From NCBI GenBank assembly GCA_000469685.2, contig LS997562.1:12740514-12804513 (forward strand): 64,000 nt of DNA. The letters run 5' to 3'. The notes beneath the pieces were generated by a model. The model made no database searches and was not told the origin of the DNA. It was given only the letters and a program-made list of their open reading frames with translations. This document shows, one piece after another, positions 24,201 through 39,200 of this stretch. Made by a program: the position numbers and the translations under genes. The DNA comes from Haemonchus contortus. Its lineage: Eukaryota; Nematoda; Chromadorea; Rhabditida; Trichostrongylidae. Positions within the stretch are counted from its first letter, which is position 1; every line of letters starts with the position of its first letter.

Positions 24201-27200
24201 CGATCGCGCTTTGCTTGGTCTTCTCTACCAGTGAACGCATTACCGAGCGGAAAAGTCGCTCTTGTAAATGGGCGACATGGGAAAGGTTGGATCGGCGTAG
24301 ATCAGGGTTGGATCATGTAATCCGAAAGTGAACTAGTAAGATTGTTTGCGATTCAAATGGACAAGTTTAAAAGCAAGGTGTAACGGAAATTTCTATCGCA
24401 CACGCCCCGCCCCCTGTGGGCGTAGTCTGAACCTGCTACCTGCCATGAATGTTCCCATCCTGTCTCCTGTACTCCTGCCAAGTTTGAACATTCAGACGCA
24501 GAAGGTTTTCGAGACTTATCCCATTTCATCAAGCCATTCAAACTGCTCCAATAATTTCAAGAATATCAAACCCCCTGAACTCCAACCCCCAACCCCCATC
24601 ACGAATATTTCAGGAAACAGCTTGTTGCATGGGAGAGTAGCTTTTTAGACACCGTTATTTGTCGTGTTGTTTACCTACCGCGAAGAAGAGTCAAACTGGT
24701 CGCAGAATAGTTTGAAGTTTTGTTCAGTTTTGAATTCTGCATTGGGAAACTGGTAGAAAAAGTATGCCGTATTCTCCGACGAAATTACGCATCACATCAA
24801 ACTTTTCCAATTTCCTTCTAGCTTCCATTACAAGCAGCATCAGACCAGCCGACCCCATCATTTGGTGTTTTGAATCTCCCCTCGATCAGGATGCTTTTTA
24901 CCTGCATGTAGGCGTTCTATCTAGGAACAGCAGCTTTGGGAGCATTAATTCTGAACAATGCTACCTCATACCATTGTTAGAATATGTATGTCACCCTAGC
25001 AGTTATTTCCAAATATGGATCCATTTTATGGTTAAGCGTGGTCCCCTTTCCAAAGTTCTAACACCCGCCATTCGAAGTACATCTTCCATTGCCGAACAAG
25101 TCTTCATAACATGGCCCATGACGATTTGTTTATCAGAGTGAAGATCCATACCCTTCCTAGGCGAAGGTGGCACCTATGTAATTCCATGAAACACTCCAGG
25201 TCCCTTCTTTATGGTGGAGGTAAGGTGTATAGTATGTACCAAGTGGTGCTGAGGACACAATCCAGAGTCGTATCTCATTGTCGGAATAGAACCAGCCATA
25301 CCGGCCAAGCTCTCCGTCATATCTAAGCCGATTCTGTTTTTAAAGCGCAAATGACAGGATAGAAGTACTAACTCCCACGTCAACGGGGCTCCGCAATTCA
25401 CAAGCAATTACCATCTACTCTTTTTCTGGGTACACCTTGGAAGCATTGATGCAGCTTGAAGCAAGATGCATCGATGAAAAGCGTTGGCATTATGTAGTGT
25501 TCGATTTCCATCGGAGGGATGAATGCACGTTTTTTGGGTATGAAATTGAAATAGCTTCCCAACAATTACGCTCTTGAAGTCTATGCTACCGCAATCGACT
25601 GATTAAACAGCAACGATGCAAATCTTTTGTACTTTTTCTTTCCTCCCTCGAAGAATTCGCAGTAATTCCTCACTTCTGTTGTCCACCTTGATCGCTTCCC
25701 TGTTCTTCGGGTCGTTACCAAAATATAAAACTTTACATACTCATTTTGGACCCCAGGTAAACAACTGGGAACTTATAGCTTTGTAAAAGGACTTGTTGCC
25801 CAAACAGTAAAGCTGGTATGAATTTTTTGAGAATTGTTCTCTTTATAGCCTTTTTTTGCTCAATTAAGCCAAACGGCTTTGAGCAATGCTCCTCAATATT
25901 CACTGGTGACATCATTGTCCCCTTTCCCCATAGTGGACATGCGAAAGAAGGGCAATTCCAGTACAGAAATCCGGGCCAAGGGATACACCCCTACCCTAGT
26001 TCTGTAAGCAGATGTTAGTGGTCTCATGACTGTTCTCATGTTTGCCTGTAAAATCATTTATTGAAGGGGGCAAAATTTGATTGAAAATCTGTTGCATTAT
26101 TTTATTATAATTTTATTTTATTATTATTATTATTTATTTTACTATTTTAAGGTATATCGAGGTGTACAAAGCAACTTCGGAGGAGTTTCTTCATGTTGCC
26201 GCCGGTGAGTGCCTGCGTTTTCCTTTCAGTTTGATGCGATTCTTAGAAATATGTTTCTTCCTCCGCATTTCTGCGATTCCACTTTCCACGTGCACTCGTT
26301 CAGTCTGAAGGCACTGTGGCGAAGACATTTCACAACATTACGACTTGGTCGTGAACATTGCACAAAGCCTATTTGATTTTCTTTTGTCCTCTCATTGAAG
26401 TGCACGTCAATGTCGTGGTCTTCGCCTTCAGAAGTGGCCAAACTTCTGAAGGCAGAGATAGCAGTTCCGACTTTGAACCCCAGATTTCTGTATTGAAGGT
26501 GATCGTGGTAGACCTAGCTGCTGATCGGATTTTCCTGTTGATTGTAGTGCTCCGGCCGATTGATAATGATATCGTGATGCCCCAATTCCCTTGTTTTTTG
26601 GTCGCCCCGAACAAAACGAACCTTTCGTGCCACGTCTATCAATTCAAATTTATTCAATACAAACAATCATCCGGTTCCTCACCATCCTCGATCTATCACC
26701 AAAGCGACCAAGCCCGACTGTCAGACAGCTGCCTGTGATCAAACCAATTTAATAATCCACATTTTTCGGTTGATTGCAAGCCTAACATCCTTTTGCTAAT
26801 CCTTGTAGAGAAGGGCAAAAACGAAAAACAATTCCCCTCAAGCTAGACGATTTACATGGAACGTTCAGTTCGCAGCCACTACAGATTCACTTTTGTTAGA
26901 GAATGACGGCCTAGCAGTTCAGGAATTCAAGCCCTCACATAGTAAACAAGCCTCCCATCAATAGCATCAACGTGAATTCCGGCTAGCCTCACAACTGATT
27001 GTGTAGTATAGATCGGGCATTCATTCCGCTGCTCGTTTAGGACAAAAAGATGGCTTGTCCCTGGGAAATAAAAAATCCATGCCGACTGCTATGCCACTCT
27101 TTGTCACGCATCTAAAAATACCTATCCCAGCTATCAAAAACCACTATCGCATGAATTGTTTCCGAATGAGTCGGTATTTAAGGCACAGTCCACGATAAAA

Positions 27201-30200
27201 ACGGTTTCCGGGAATAATCTGTAGTCTCTCGTATACAGCCAGATTAACGAACCTCTGAGATAGGGTGTTATGAGGGTTCAGAAATTGTATCTGCTGTATG
27301 CCACACCCATAGCGGACGAGTTTCAACGACATTAAAGAGGCTGCACTCTCATTAGGGAATCTCATGGTGGGATTATAATAACAAGTTCCAACCCATGGCT
27401 ACAGTGAAAGAGAGTTTTGGAAGTTTTTGGCTCAATGTAATCAGCTCGTTACGCTATTGCACCAATGAAATCTCATCCGAATAGCCCTTCCATGCTATTT
27501 CCGTCATGGTAATCTCGTCCAACCTTTATTTCCCTACCTTTGAGGAGCCTTATTTTTCTTTAATTCAGCAGGTCTTCTGGGTTCTCTTCGCCACCGATGC
27601 ACTATTCTTCACCGACACTTTCGCTTTCTAGAAAAAAGATGCCTCAAAATTATCGTCAATCGTGCCTTTGAATAAATGAATAATCTAATGATTCTGATGT
27701 AGTCATGGGAAATAGATAATTGATTCCAAAAAAAAGTCCATAAAATCCAGTTCAACGAATGGGAATGTGAAAGAAAAACTTAACAAACTCCCGTACTCAT
27801 GGGATTGATACATCAAATTGGTCCAAAGTGACTAGACGAAAAATTTCAACATTTCTTCGGGAAAAATTGACATCTGGGGATAATAACAATATTTTTAGCT
27901 ACAAAAGCCCAAAACTAATGTATTTTGCTGCTTTAGTAGTCATAGAAATCGGGTAAAAATGAGCAGAGGCCATTACTGCGAAAAACTTCCCATTTTGGGT
28001 GATCGTAAAAAACAAGATGGTCCTAACAGCTTTGACTGTTCCTAGGTACTATACGATTCCTAGGTACTGTACACTTTTATTCTCAACGGCATACCGCATA
28101 AACCTCCTCGTTCGTAGCACTGGTATGGTGGAAGTGATGACCACTTAATTGTACTTGCATATTATCGGAAGAAAGATCAGATGTAACTCCTCTAAGCAAC
28201 CACAGGGAAGGGAACGTCATGGGCGAGAGCTCCTGAGTCGAATCCCATCCACAAAGAGCAAACTTGTGCGTGTGAAGTTGTTCACTGGGGTCCCTGTCAA
28301 ATGTATCTCCAACTGTACAGCTCCAAATGTACATATAGGACTTACCATGAACAAGCTCGATCTGGAAACCATAGAGATAGTAATGGTACTCTCTTCACCA
28401 CACCTTATGTAGCGCTGACTTTTTTTGCTCAATTTGCTCACTGAGACCCCTTAATAGGGCTGAAAGTGAACGGGGGTGAGGGGTAACTTCAGCTAATTTA
28501 TCAAGTTGATCAGGTTGTATCGGGTATCTAAGGGAAATTCGTCAGAGCACTGATGGGAATGCTTTTAAATGCTTTCATACATAACAGTAATATTTATATT
28601 AGTTCGTTCATACCTATTGCTTATAAAAGAACAAGTTTCGTGATAACCAACTGAGGTTTGACAATTAGCGTTTGACGATGAACATCCTCCCACTTTCAGT
28701 GTTCGTAAAAAACAAAATCGTGCAAACACGGTCATGACAAGATATTTTATGACGCCCTTAGCTCAAGCTCTTGTGAACTAATTTGGTAGAATTACTCTTT
28801 AAAAATTACTCGTAGTATATTTGTGAGATTTGAGCATTTGTCTTCGATGTGCTTCTAGGCGACACACTCATTTTTTCAGTGACTTTAGTATCACAGCTTT
28901 CACATCTGATCCATGCTGCTCTTGAACTTTCGCCTCTTTTAAATCCATTTTCACTCCTTTTCGAACACCATCTAGGGATCATTTCCGATCCGTCTAGTTC
29001 ACCCATGGCCTCGCTTGAGGGATTCCCTAATTCAGAGCGGTGTTGAGTGGGACCATGTGGTAATCCAGTGTGTCGGATTTACAAATAAATAGGGTTGAAG
29101 TTATTCCAGTGATAGTGGGAACAACTATGAATTGGCGTTTGAAACCAATTGATGAGCAATCAATAGTGCTATCCGACATCCATCTCATTCAATGCAATTC
29201 TTGTCAGATTGTTTTTTTTGCGGACTGGGAACTTGACGAAAAGATCCAAACACCCATTCATCTGTACGTTTTACCCAGGATGGGTTTGCTCCCTAAATGG
29301 GATACTTGTGATCAATTGGAATATTTGGATCAGATAATTCGAAGATAGAACGAGGATTGACTGTTGGGCAGGAAAACCCTGATTTTCCCTGACTGCACTG
29401 CACTGCAAAACTCCAATCTGCCCCAATACTGTTGAGGTTATCCTACGATTTTTCGAATACTTCTTCTTCTGAGGCTCTGGTGCTCACCTGCACCCAAAGT
29501 GCATGTGTTCATCCCTCCAGGTAGTGCAAAGCGATGTACCCAAGACTCATTTAGACGTATTTCTGATTAAAAGTTTTTGTCTTTCCCAGTCTCAGTGCCT
29601 TCCCTGACCTCCAAGACTTCTTCAGAAGAAAGTGCCCTCGCATTCAAATTGACACCTTCTACAAAATGTTTCATTCCCACGTTGGGAAAATTCCGGCGAC
29701 CACGTAACAGCTCTCCACCCCAATTGGGCTGATTTAGATTGAGAGTAGCAAACGACTAAGCCCATAATAGCGATCCCCGATGGGCTGTTGCGGTGTGAAT
29801 CGACAGAGCACATCCAGGATTCGCGTGCACCGTTGGGATTCGATTAAACAGGCGGTCTGCCGATCGGCAATGGATTATTCAAAAACATCCCCTTTTCTAT
29901 AAGCCTTTGAGCGCGACATATACACCCACACGTCATGGGGCAAAACGAACTTTGACGCATTTGTTTCAAGTATCATCTCATCAGGCGCTTTTTGTCGTGT
30001 AACTCCATAACAGGGGCAGGGGGAAGTAGTTGGGAGTGAGATGCCCTCGTTCATGCGCTAATGAGACGAGATGAGAAAGTACAAATGATGTTTCACTTTC
30101 ATCTCGTCCGCCGTCCGATTTCGAGTTGAAACAGATGTCCAGCTTCTACTCGGATCGCGTAGAGAACTCTATAGGGGTACCGGGCAGGATTGATCCTTGA

Positions 30201-33200
30201 CTTTGAAAATTGATTTGGAACCAACTAGGCGAGTTTTCCCAAATGTCATAGTCGTCTCCCAATCGCCTTTATTCATGGAAAATCGTTGAGCTCCTTAATT
30301 GGCCAAGTTTCGATACAGTTTTTGAGCCGGAGAGCTCAAACCACATGCAAATGTATTTTCCATGGGAGTGTAAGGGGTCCAATGTTCAAGGACCACTAAC
30401 CATTGAATACGTCTGAAAATATAATATTTGAAAAAAAGGACTCGGAGGAAAGACATGAACACCGAAATGAGCACTGACTGACTCTCATAGGTTGCTCTAT
30501 ATGGGCACATTGGATGCACATCGTCCGCCTATACAGTCAGAAACCGGGACAGCCCACTTGTTCGTTCGAAGTCCTCCACAAACGCGATTTCTCCAGTAAT
30601 TTCCCAACATGGATCACATGTATTTCACGCATTGATCTTCCCATTCAGGGTTTTCCCCCCATCACCTTCACTGGCACTTGCTCCCGGTTATGCGATGCGT
30701 GATCCGCCCCATTTTTTTTGCTTTTCCATCCGTCGCCAGCGAGCTGCTAGCGGGTGGCCACGTGGCTCCGCCGCCAACCCCCATCACCGCCTTCGCGGGT
30801 CGCGGCTCCCAAATGACGTCATCGTGGCGATTTTTCTCATGGATTTCACACTTTTCCAGCGAAATCACTATGTGCCAACCGGTGCAAACTTTGCCCCCAC
30901 TAATCTAGCACAATTCACTGAACCGTAAGCATAGCTTCAATCTAGCTGGGAATGATCATGGTGATGAGTTGCAAAGAGATGGTTTTTGCTTCTTTTTAGT
31001 TATCTGCACTGACATTTATCAACCGACGTAATGTAATTGAATGTTCCCCAACGAAAACAAGTGTTCTGTTTTCTTTTTTACTAGAAGGAATTGGTCACAG
31101 AAAAAAAAAACTTTCAAGAGGAGTAGCACTACTTATCAGAAGTGTTTGTGATGTTATCAGCAGTTTAGGAACGGCGCTGTTTCCCATAATGCCCTGTCAA
31201 ACTGTTCCAATTTTTTCACACCTTGAATTTTTCGTCCAAATCATCACCTTCCAGAGCTCCCAGACGCTATCAGTCGATCTACTTCTGACTCATCTATCAT
31301 AGACCACATCAGCTTTCTTCGGAACCCAATTTATCAGGCCCTCAGGTTGATTTTAAATGACGTCACCACCCAGTGACTCGATATTGTGGTCCCATTTTCT
31401 GGTCATGGGAATGCCTTTGATCATAACTTGGGAAGAAATGTGTTGGCTTTCCTTTCATTAACATTTCCTTTCCTCATAAATGGCGGCATGGAAGTGAGAT
31501 GCGGCGAGATTGGTGTCGATTTAGAGTAATTTCTCTTCTCCGCAGCAATCGATGGGGGGAGAATTCGAAAGGTAGCTAGCTGGTTTCAGTTTTCTAGAGG
31601 CAGTTATAACTTGCTAACTCTTCTCGTCGCGTACGTCCTTGAGAGTAAGGTTTTGTTTGTCGTATCGGTAACAATGAACTGAACTGTATCGGATCAACTC
31701 TCGTCGTCGTGAAGCATTTCTTGAAGAACCATTTCAGAACTAAGTTTAGTATTTGAAAACCAGTTATAAAACTCTTAAAATGTAGCGCAGTGACGTGTCC
31801 TTCTTCTTTTCACGTTCGTGAACCACCGCCGCTCATAAGTTTTTGAATTATTCTCCGTTGGTTTCACTTACTGTTACTGAATGAGCATGATTGCATTCCG
31901 TTACTGCTTACAGAAGCCTCAATGTCGTTTGAATCCTCACCAACTCGTTCAATATCGAATCTATTTTCATCGCCTAATAAGAGCAACTGGATAAATAGTT
32001 AACATTGATAAAATTAGCTATGTGAAATGGTCTAAGCGCAAGGACATCGTAGATGTTCATTGGACAGTGAAATGCTCCAACGTTTTTCTAAGTATTGGAC
32101 GATAAAAAGCCTTGGCCTGATTTTTCTGCAAGTTTGAGAGTTTTCGTTTCTTGATCGGTATCCATGATCAGCTATGCCTTAGTTGCGAATCATTCTTGGA
32201 TCCTCCCCGTAACAGGTCCATACTATGGCCGTTACATTCCTTAACTATAATCACCGTGTCAATCATACAAAAGCCCCCTTTGAGCCATTATCGTCCATGG
32301 AGGGCGTCGTGGCAGTGGAGCGATGGCAACCGTTCGCCGCCACATCAACAGCGCATTAAGAGGGGACAGCATGAAGAAAGCATAGCGCTGGTGCTGATGC
32401 TGGTTCGAATGTCTCGAAGTAGGAGACGTGGATTTTGAAGACAACCGTCATTTGGGACTCCCCACACAATAGAAGACTTACTCATTTGGAACGCGCTCAA
32501 AGAGGATCCGATAGAGAACATCTGCAGTTTGGTGACAATGCTTGGGCGTTTCCATCATCAGTCGCCTCCAGGCCCTTGGCTGTGGAAACGTCTGGAACAG
32601 TGGAGTCCTGAGCCCTGACCGATTGCGCGCGATGCGCCTGGACACCTTCATCAAAGTCGGGTTCTCTGGGTCCTTCTAACGCGCATCATGCCGTGCAGCT
32701 TCTTGAGGACCTCCCACGCCAGCCAAATGGGATCTCAACTGTGTCAAAGTCTATTCCTGGAACACTTCTATGACTAACGATGGTGATTATACTGTTGTGT
32801 CAATCCCACTGCCTGCTGAATAGAGAAGCAGTACAAATTATAAGACTTCACATCCGCCCAATAGACGTACGGATAAAACAGAGCAGTGTCGCAAGACAAG
32901 GATTCAGATGTTTTGCTTATGTTACGTGGGGGCAATTTGTCACTTAGACGGGCCTGGTTGTAAGAAAGGAAGGCTTGCAGGTGTGTGGAATTTTTTTTTC
33001 GTCCAAACCGAAGACAGACTTTTCTCGTATTCAACACAAGTAGTTTCATTCATCTCATGTTCACCTCTCCTTTACCCTCATGGGTTAGTCGTCCTCAGCA
33101 GCAGATGGCAGTCTTCTAAGTTGCATCATCTCTGATCAGCGATTATTTGAGGAGAACCTGGGTCTTGGCTTCAGCTGTAAGCGTTTTGGAACCTTCGCTC

Positions 33201-36200
33201 TATTGATATATGAACGGTATTTGCACTTCATCTTGCCTGTACTTTCCAATGGAACAAGTTATAGAAGACCATTTTTGGGACTATTGAAGTAGGATCTCAG
33301 AAAAAGGCTCTTGATAAGCCGTCCCTCAATTCAATCCTCGGATTCACTCAGACAGCGGTCAGCACATTCAATAAAGTGCTAAGGTACTCCAGCCCCCTCC
33401 CTTTAAAATACAAAGCACAACATTACCGTGACCAGGAACGTGTCTGTCAAAGAAACCACCTACTCGAGAACCTGCTGCTGCGTACAGGAGATTGCCACCC
33501 TGCTGAAGCGATAGATGGCTACCGTAGCTAGGAAGCGGTACCCGGAGGACAAAACACACATCGGCCTATTCTCTGCACCCCACATACGGCAGACTCCTCC
33601 CCGCCCTGCCTACATGGCCATACAGCTGCTCGTATGATCAGTTCGCATGCCGGCCGATGGTTGGAGCTATCGTCGATAGCAATTGGTGACGTGTCATGCC
33701 ATCTACGTCTCCTTTCATACATAATTTGTGTTTGTTAGAGACACTGTGCACGTATCATCTGGGAGCCATCTGACATGTGCCATCTCCACGTCCAGGAGCC
33801 CTCAAAAAACAGTGTTTTTGTAGAAAAAATTGTAAATTGTGGGCGGTTTTTTCAGTTGAATCTTTCCACTGACGGACACCTCAGCTCGTCTTCCCACCTT
33901 CAATTGGGGTAGTCCCAACTTCCGAAATCGGAGTGGATATCCTTACCGTTTCTTCAGGAATCTTTCGCTATCTTATCGCATACTTCAGTTTCCTCTTTCT
34001 TTCCAATCATTCATTCACTTTACTCGTCAACGTAATGCCAGGGTTACATGCCGTGCCCAGGTGGGTTAGGCGCATCCCATGTAGCGCGCATTTTGTTCCC
34101 GTGAATCGTCACTCTGCCCCTTGGCGCTCCTGCTTGTCCCACGAGGAGAGCTCATCTCATTTCTAAAAGTATTCCTTACAGGGTCGTCCTCCGAGGCGGT
34201 GAACTTCGTGTCCACGGGTGCAGCAATGATCGTACGAATGCGCGGTTTGCCATATGACTGTTCCGAGCAGCAAATCGTAAGTTTTCTTTCGCTCTATAGT
34301 TTACTCTTCCTCTTTTGTTTCCTTTCCTATTTTCATCTTTATATTCTTTTTCCCATGCTTTTGTTCGGAAACGTAATCTTATTATCTCATCATGAGTTGC
34401 ACGATAGTATATTGATGTTTTCCTTGTTTTTTAAGTCAAATCAGATAGAGTTTTCCGTGAAATGTGAGCAAAAACGACTCATTCTTGGTTCCTTTCCCCC
34501 TGTGTGCATGGAATTCTGATTGACAGTTTTGGGTATGGGCTGATCCACTGATATGATTTTATTCATAGCAGCAAAATACATTCAGTTTGTTATTGATAGC
34601 TTACTGATGAAGTCACTTACTGACTGATGATCACTTCATCAGCCTTGCAAGTTCGTCGATAAGTATCCTTAACGGCAATCTCCTCTCCCACTTCCAAGTA
34701 GAATAGTTCCGCTTCCACTTTTAGAGTCATACCTGATACACTGGCTTTTTCCTTCATGAAAAATCGACTTCACACAATTTACACAGGTCACACAATTGAC
34801 AAAACGGGAAGAGATCGATAAAGAGATCGTCATTGGTAGAACCGCAGGCATACACCGAACGTTCTAACATCCTTTTGAAACTCTAGAAGCGTTATTTCAC
34901 TTACTTCTTTTTCGGAGAGGCGGATGAGGACTTTCGACCAAGTTGTTGAATCAATGAACGCGTGCTCAGTGGCTTCAGAGTAGCTGTCAGTACTGGAGTA
35001 GTAGACGTTTTTATTCCTTTCAGTACTATTCGAAAATCTCTGAAGGGGACAGGAAATCTGATTTGACAAGGTCGAGGGGGAAGGAGATTCTACCGGCATT
35101 TTCGCGCATGGGGGTGCAACAGGTCACTATGCCATCTTCTCAGATTTGGGTCCTAACCCTCTTATAATCGCAAATGTTAATCCCGTAAAGCTGAGATGAA
35201 CTGAGTACTTCTACAAAACCGTTTGACGGTTTGAACCTGAAAATCTAATTTTTCATGAATATAGATTTGTAAAAAAAGATTCGCCTGGGTAAACGTCTCG
35301 GCGAATGGGTTGCTGAGGCTACTATCTTTCAGAATTTAAAGGCACAGTTCACGATAATTTCGAGGTATCCTTTCTTATTAGGAAAGCGGAAGTATAGATT
35401 GGGAACAGTTCATCGGTAGTGAACAAAACGAAAAATACACCGATTTCGATAAAAATATGGCTCCTCAAAAATAGGGAAAATAGAGATTGGACGAGTTTGC
35501 CATGACGGAAATAACATGGAAGGGGTATTCGGACAAGATTTCAGTTATTGCAGTTGCAGAAAGAGCTGACTACATCAAGTCAGAACTGTACAGAACTCTC
35601 CTTTACAGTCGCAATGGGTCATGGCAAGTTGTTTGAACTTCCTATATGGGTTCCCTAGTGATCGATGCAGCCTCCACAATGCCGGTGAAACACGTCCGAG
35701 GATATGCACGGGCCAATCTTTGAGCCTCTATAACTCCCTAACTAGGCTGTTTTCCGACATAATAGCGGCAGATATGGTATACGCGTGGGCCTCAAAATCA
35801 TCCTGTTAGGGAATCTCAGAAACTATTTTTATCGTGAACTGTGCCTTTAATTCTAAAGACGCAATGCTGCTGATGTTTTACTGCTACTGGGTCTTTGAAC
35901 TGTGACAGCAGTAATCCCTAAAATACTTTCTAATTATGGAAATGCCTACACTTCTCATCATTGCGTTTGAGAATTCGCCGCTATCATCACCCCCGTCGAT
36001 TTGGGCACGATGATGCACTTTATCTACACGTATACATGTGATTCAAGCGGAAACATCCCACAATAATGTGCCACCTTTTTAAAATGTCGACAAAGAGAAT
36101 AACAGTATAATAGGGCTGTTATTGGGGTAAAAGCCCTACATGATTCAAAGTAGGTTGGAAGGCTTTCCAAAAGTGGGAATGAGCAGAAGTCCTGATGCAT

Positions 36201-39200
36201 TGTGATCTTCAAATCACCCTACCCAGGAGGATTTCAGGATTCAATTCAAGGGAGGGAGAAGTAAATGAAACTCCATTTTCTGTGGGATCATTGCCGTTTG
36301 GGATTTCCGAGGGTTATGTTCAGATATCGATCTAATGCGTCGATTAGTCAACGGAATTCTCAAGAGCAATTATTAGCCTTAAGTATGTCGCTATGCAGAG
36401 CAATGATTCAGTTGCTGTCGACATTTTGTAGAAGGGATGTCTGCCACCATTCTCGTTCATCAAATGATAATCGAATCCGAATCTCCGTCGGCAGAGCGCT
36501 GACTGTTAAGTTGCTGGGTTTGTTCAGTCATCCCCGCGGCAGCCGACCGTACAGTCCAGCTGGCCACACTGAAATGTGATCTGTAGACCGTACCTTGGAT
36601 TCAACACAAATGGGTGACATTGTCTGTCGTTTTGTGGATATTGATACAAAAGGATATTTGGATTCAATTCAAAATTTTCGAGCGCATTGGGGAGGGACCA
36701 CATACTGACCTGAAGGGTTGGGACAACATAGAATGTTTGAAGAACCAAACTCGCGATCAAGGACAGGTCCCACTGTGGGTTCCTGGTAATGTAGACGAAA
36801 AGCTAAGCCAGATTTCCAGTTTTGACGATACTTTAAGAGCCCAGTTCATCTGATTATCATGCTCTGGGCGTACTCGATAAATATGTATTTTTTCCTCGTA
36901 AGATATCGTTAAATAACACGAAAGTTGTCGGAGCACAAGTCAAGGGGACAAGATTCGTGGAATTCCCGAATTCGACTCGTATTGGTTTCACGGTTGTACT
37001 AAATCTTGCTTTCCTGTCTTCATATCCGTGTAGTAGCAATGGTGTAGTATTCGTATCTTTCCGGTCACCAGAAGGCAGGAAAGCAGTACTCGGCACAGCT
37101 TCGAAACTTATGATGAGCAAAGGGGACTGCATGTCTTCTAACGAAAAACTAAATCGGCTTGCAATGTGGTTGAAAGACTTGAAGCCCCAATAGGTGATTC
37201 AAGAATATGGATGATTGTGTTAAGGCATTGATAAATCCATAAATCCGTCTGAGGGAAGCGCTTTCGCATTTGACTCAACTTCCATATTGAATCTCATTGG
37301 TGTATTGAATGCGTGTGCGGCTTGTAAAATCACTTGCGGTTGCCAGCCGATGTACAAGTCACTGCTTTTATCCTCCCAGGCGAGTCTGGTATCGATCAAC
37401 CGATCCAGGAGGTATGGAAGGCATGGTTGAGCTCGGTGGACATCCGTCTGGGATGTGAACCCGTGACCATGAGTGTGTGATAGTGCACCACTTGCCACTA
37501 CACCACCTCCGAGAGGTAGTTAAAAACTGGAATTGAGCCAACTCTTTAAGTTTTCGATATTATAAAATCGAATAAATATTGTGGATGAGGTCGATGAATA
37601 ATCATCACGGATGTTCATTCAGGTATTTTAGTTGCATTACACCCTTATCACAACGGTTAAGACGTTAACACCTCACTGATAAACTGACATTTCAAACATT
37701 TTGAAGGGCTTTTGCTTCTTAATCGATAGCGTCATGGGCAATTGTTTTGCATTAAATGGCACCGCCCTCGTTCGGGTAGGTCCAGAAGGTGTAAATTTTC
37801 CGATCAAATTCTGTTCAGCACAACTTTATTCTTGAACGCCGGTGATCCTGTTATCCATAGATTGTAAGGGTACCAGAAGAATAATGGCCGATAACACTTT
37901 CACTCCATCCCGTAACGCATCTCTATCGTAGCAACTACATCCGAGAGCAGTTAGTTTCTATGAGCTGAAAAGGTTGATCATTAGTCTCAAATGGGTGTTG
38001 AATCCACAGAAAGGGCAGAGGGGAGGAATACGTCGGGACGGTTGGATCGATCCGGCCACATCCCAGCCGTGATTAATCTGCGTTACCTTGATCGGTTTGT
38101 ACATGGCCGCTAACTGTAATCGCAAGGATCTATGCAGCCGTTGCCTTGGAAAGTATCGGTGAACAGTCCCGGTAGTTGATCCAGCTGCCTTGAACGAAGC
38201 AGAAGGTACTGTTATTTATTTATTTATTTATTCACCTAAAGGTGTGCTTCACTTAAAGGGCAGCAGTAATCTCCGTTATGAAAAACTGACTTGAGAATGG
38301 TGAAGAAACGTAAAAAAGTGTTCGATTGAAGAGATTCTCTTCACAAAAAGTCGCCTATCGAGGTAAACTCGCGTATTTTCTAGCATCCGAACATGAAGGT
38401 CAACGTCCCATGCAGTAGATTGAAGTAGTTTATGAATGAGATCTTGCTCCTCACTATGAGCGCTTCCAAGACCGATATAGTATCAATCCATAGTGAGGCT
38501 AACTTATTGATCTGGAACTTCGAACGGACAAATGAGTAGGATCTCGAGGGAGAAAACGGTCAAGCTCCAGGATCCTTGTGCGACTAGCTGACCAATATCC
38601 AGACAGGAGGGAAGACCGGAAAAAGGCGAACGAGGGCTATTGCGAATGCAACACTAGTTGGAATGGAAAACGTAGGAATCGTGTTCAGGGGGGGGGGGGA
38701 CTCAGATCAAGAACTCGAATATATGGAAAAGCTAGAAGAGAAGAAAGAGAAGAAGAGAGGGACTCTGAAAAAAGGTTATTGGGGGAGCTTATTTTGTGAT
38801 ATCTGGGAAATGAGCACACAAAGGGATTTCAATTTCTAGATGACCTCGACGTATGTATTGCAGAAAAATTTGGCAAGCCGTGCGACACCATTCTAACACG
38901 GCATGAACCCTCAAAGAAGCCTTTTTAAATTAGTGATGACACCTGAAAGGTGCATTTTTTCGATTCATTATGCCTTATTTGTGGAGCCTTTTTTCCGTTT
39001 ATTTGTACACATTAATCATGTTTTCGTATTGATTTGCACTGTGAAAAGGTGTAATCAACTATGACGACAACGTAGGACCAGGCGTCAAGGGATAGGATTT
39101 TATACTCGAACAGTGTGCCGCGCTCATCGCTTTAACTGAGGGACGGGCAGTAGGATCGATTTTGTGTGATCGATTCGCCGCACGCGGCTGTCGCGGACCA

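Noticed and set aside
34277..34519. Continuation of the ESRP RRM2 exon as one long frame
   Set aside because: The donor ATC|GTAAGT is strong, and the read-through ([15 protein letters not shown]) loses RRM similarity at once.
36957..37193. 78-codon plus-strand frame as a complete ESRP exon
   Set aside because: Only [12 protein letters not shown] resembles RRM2. Splice phases at both ends do not match the neighbouring exons, so it is kept only as a weak candidate in the findings.
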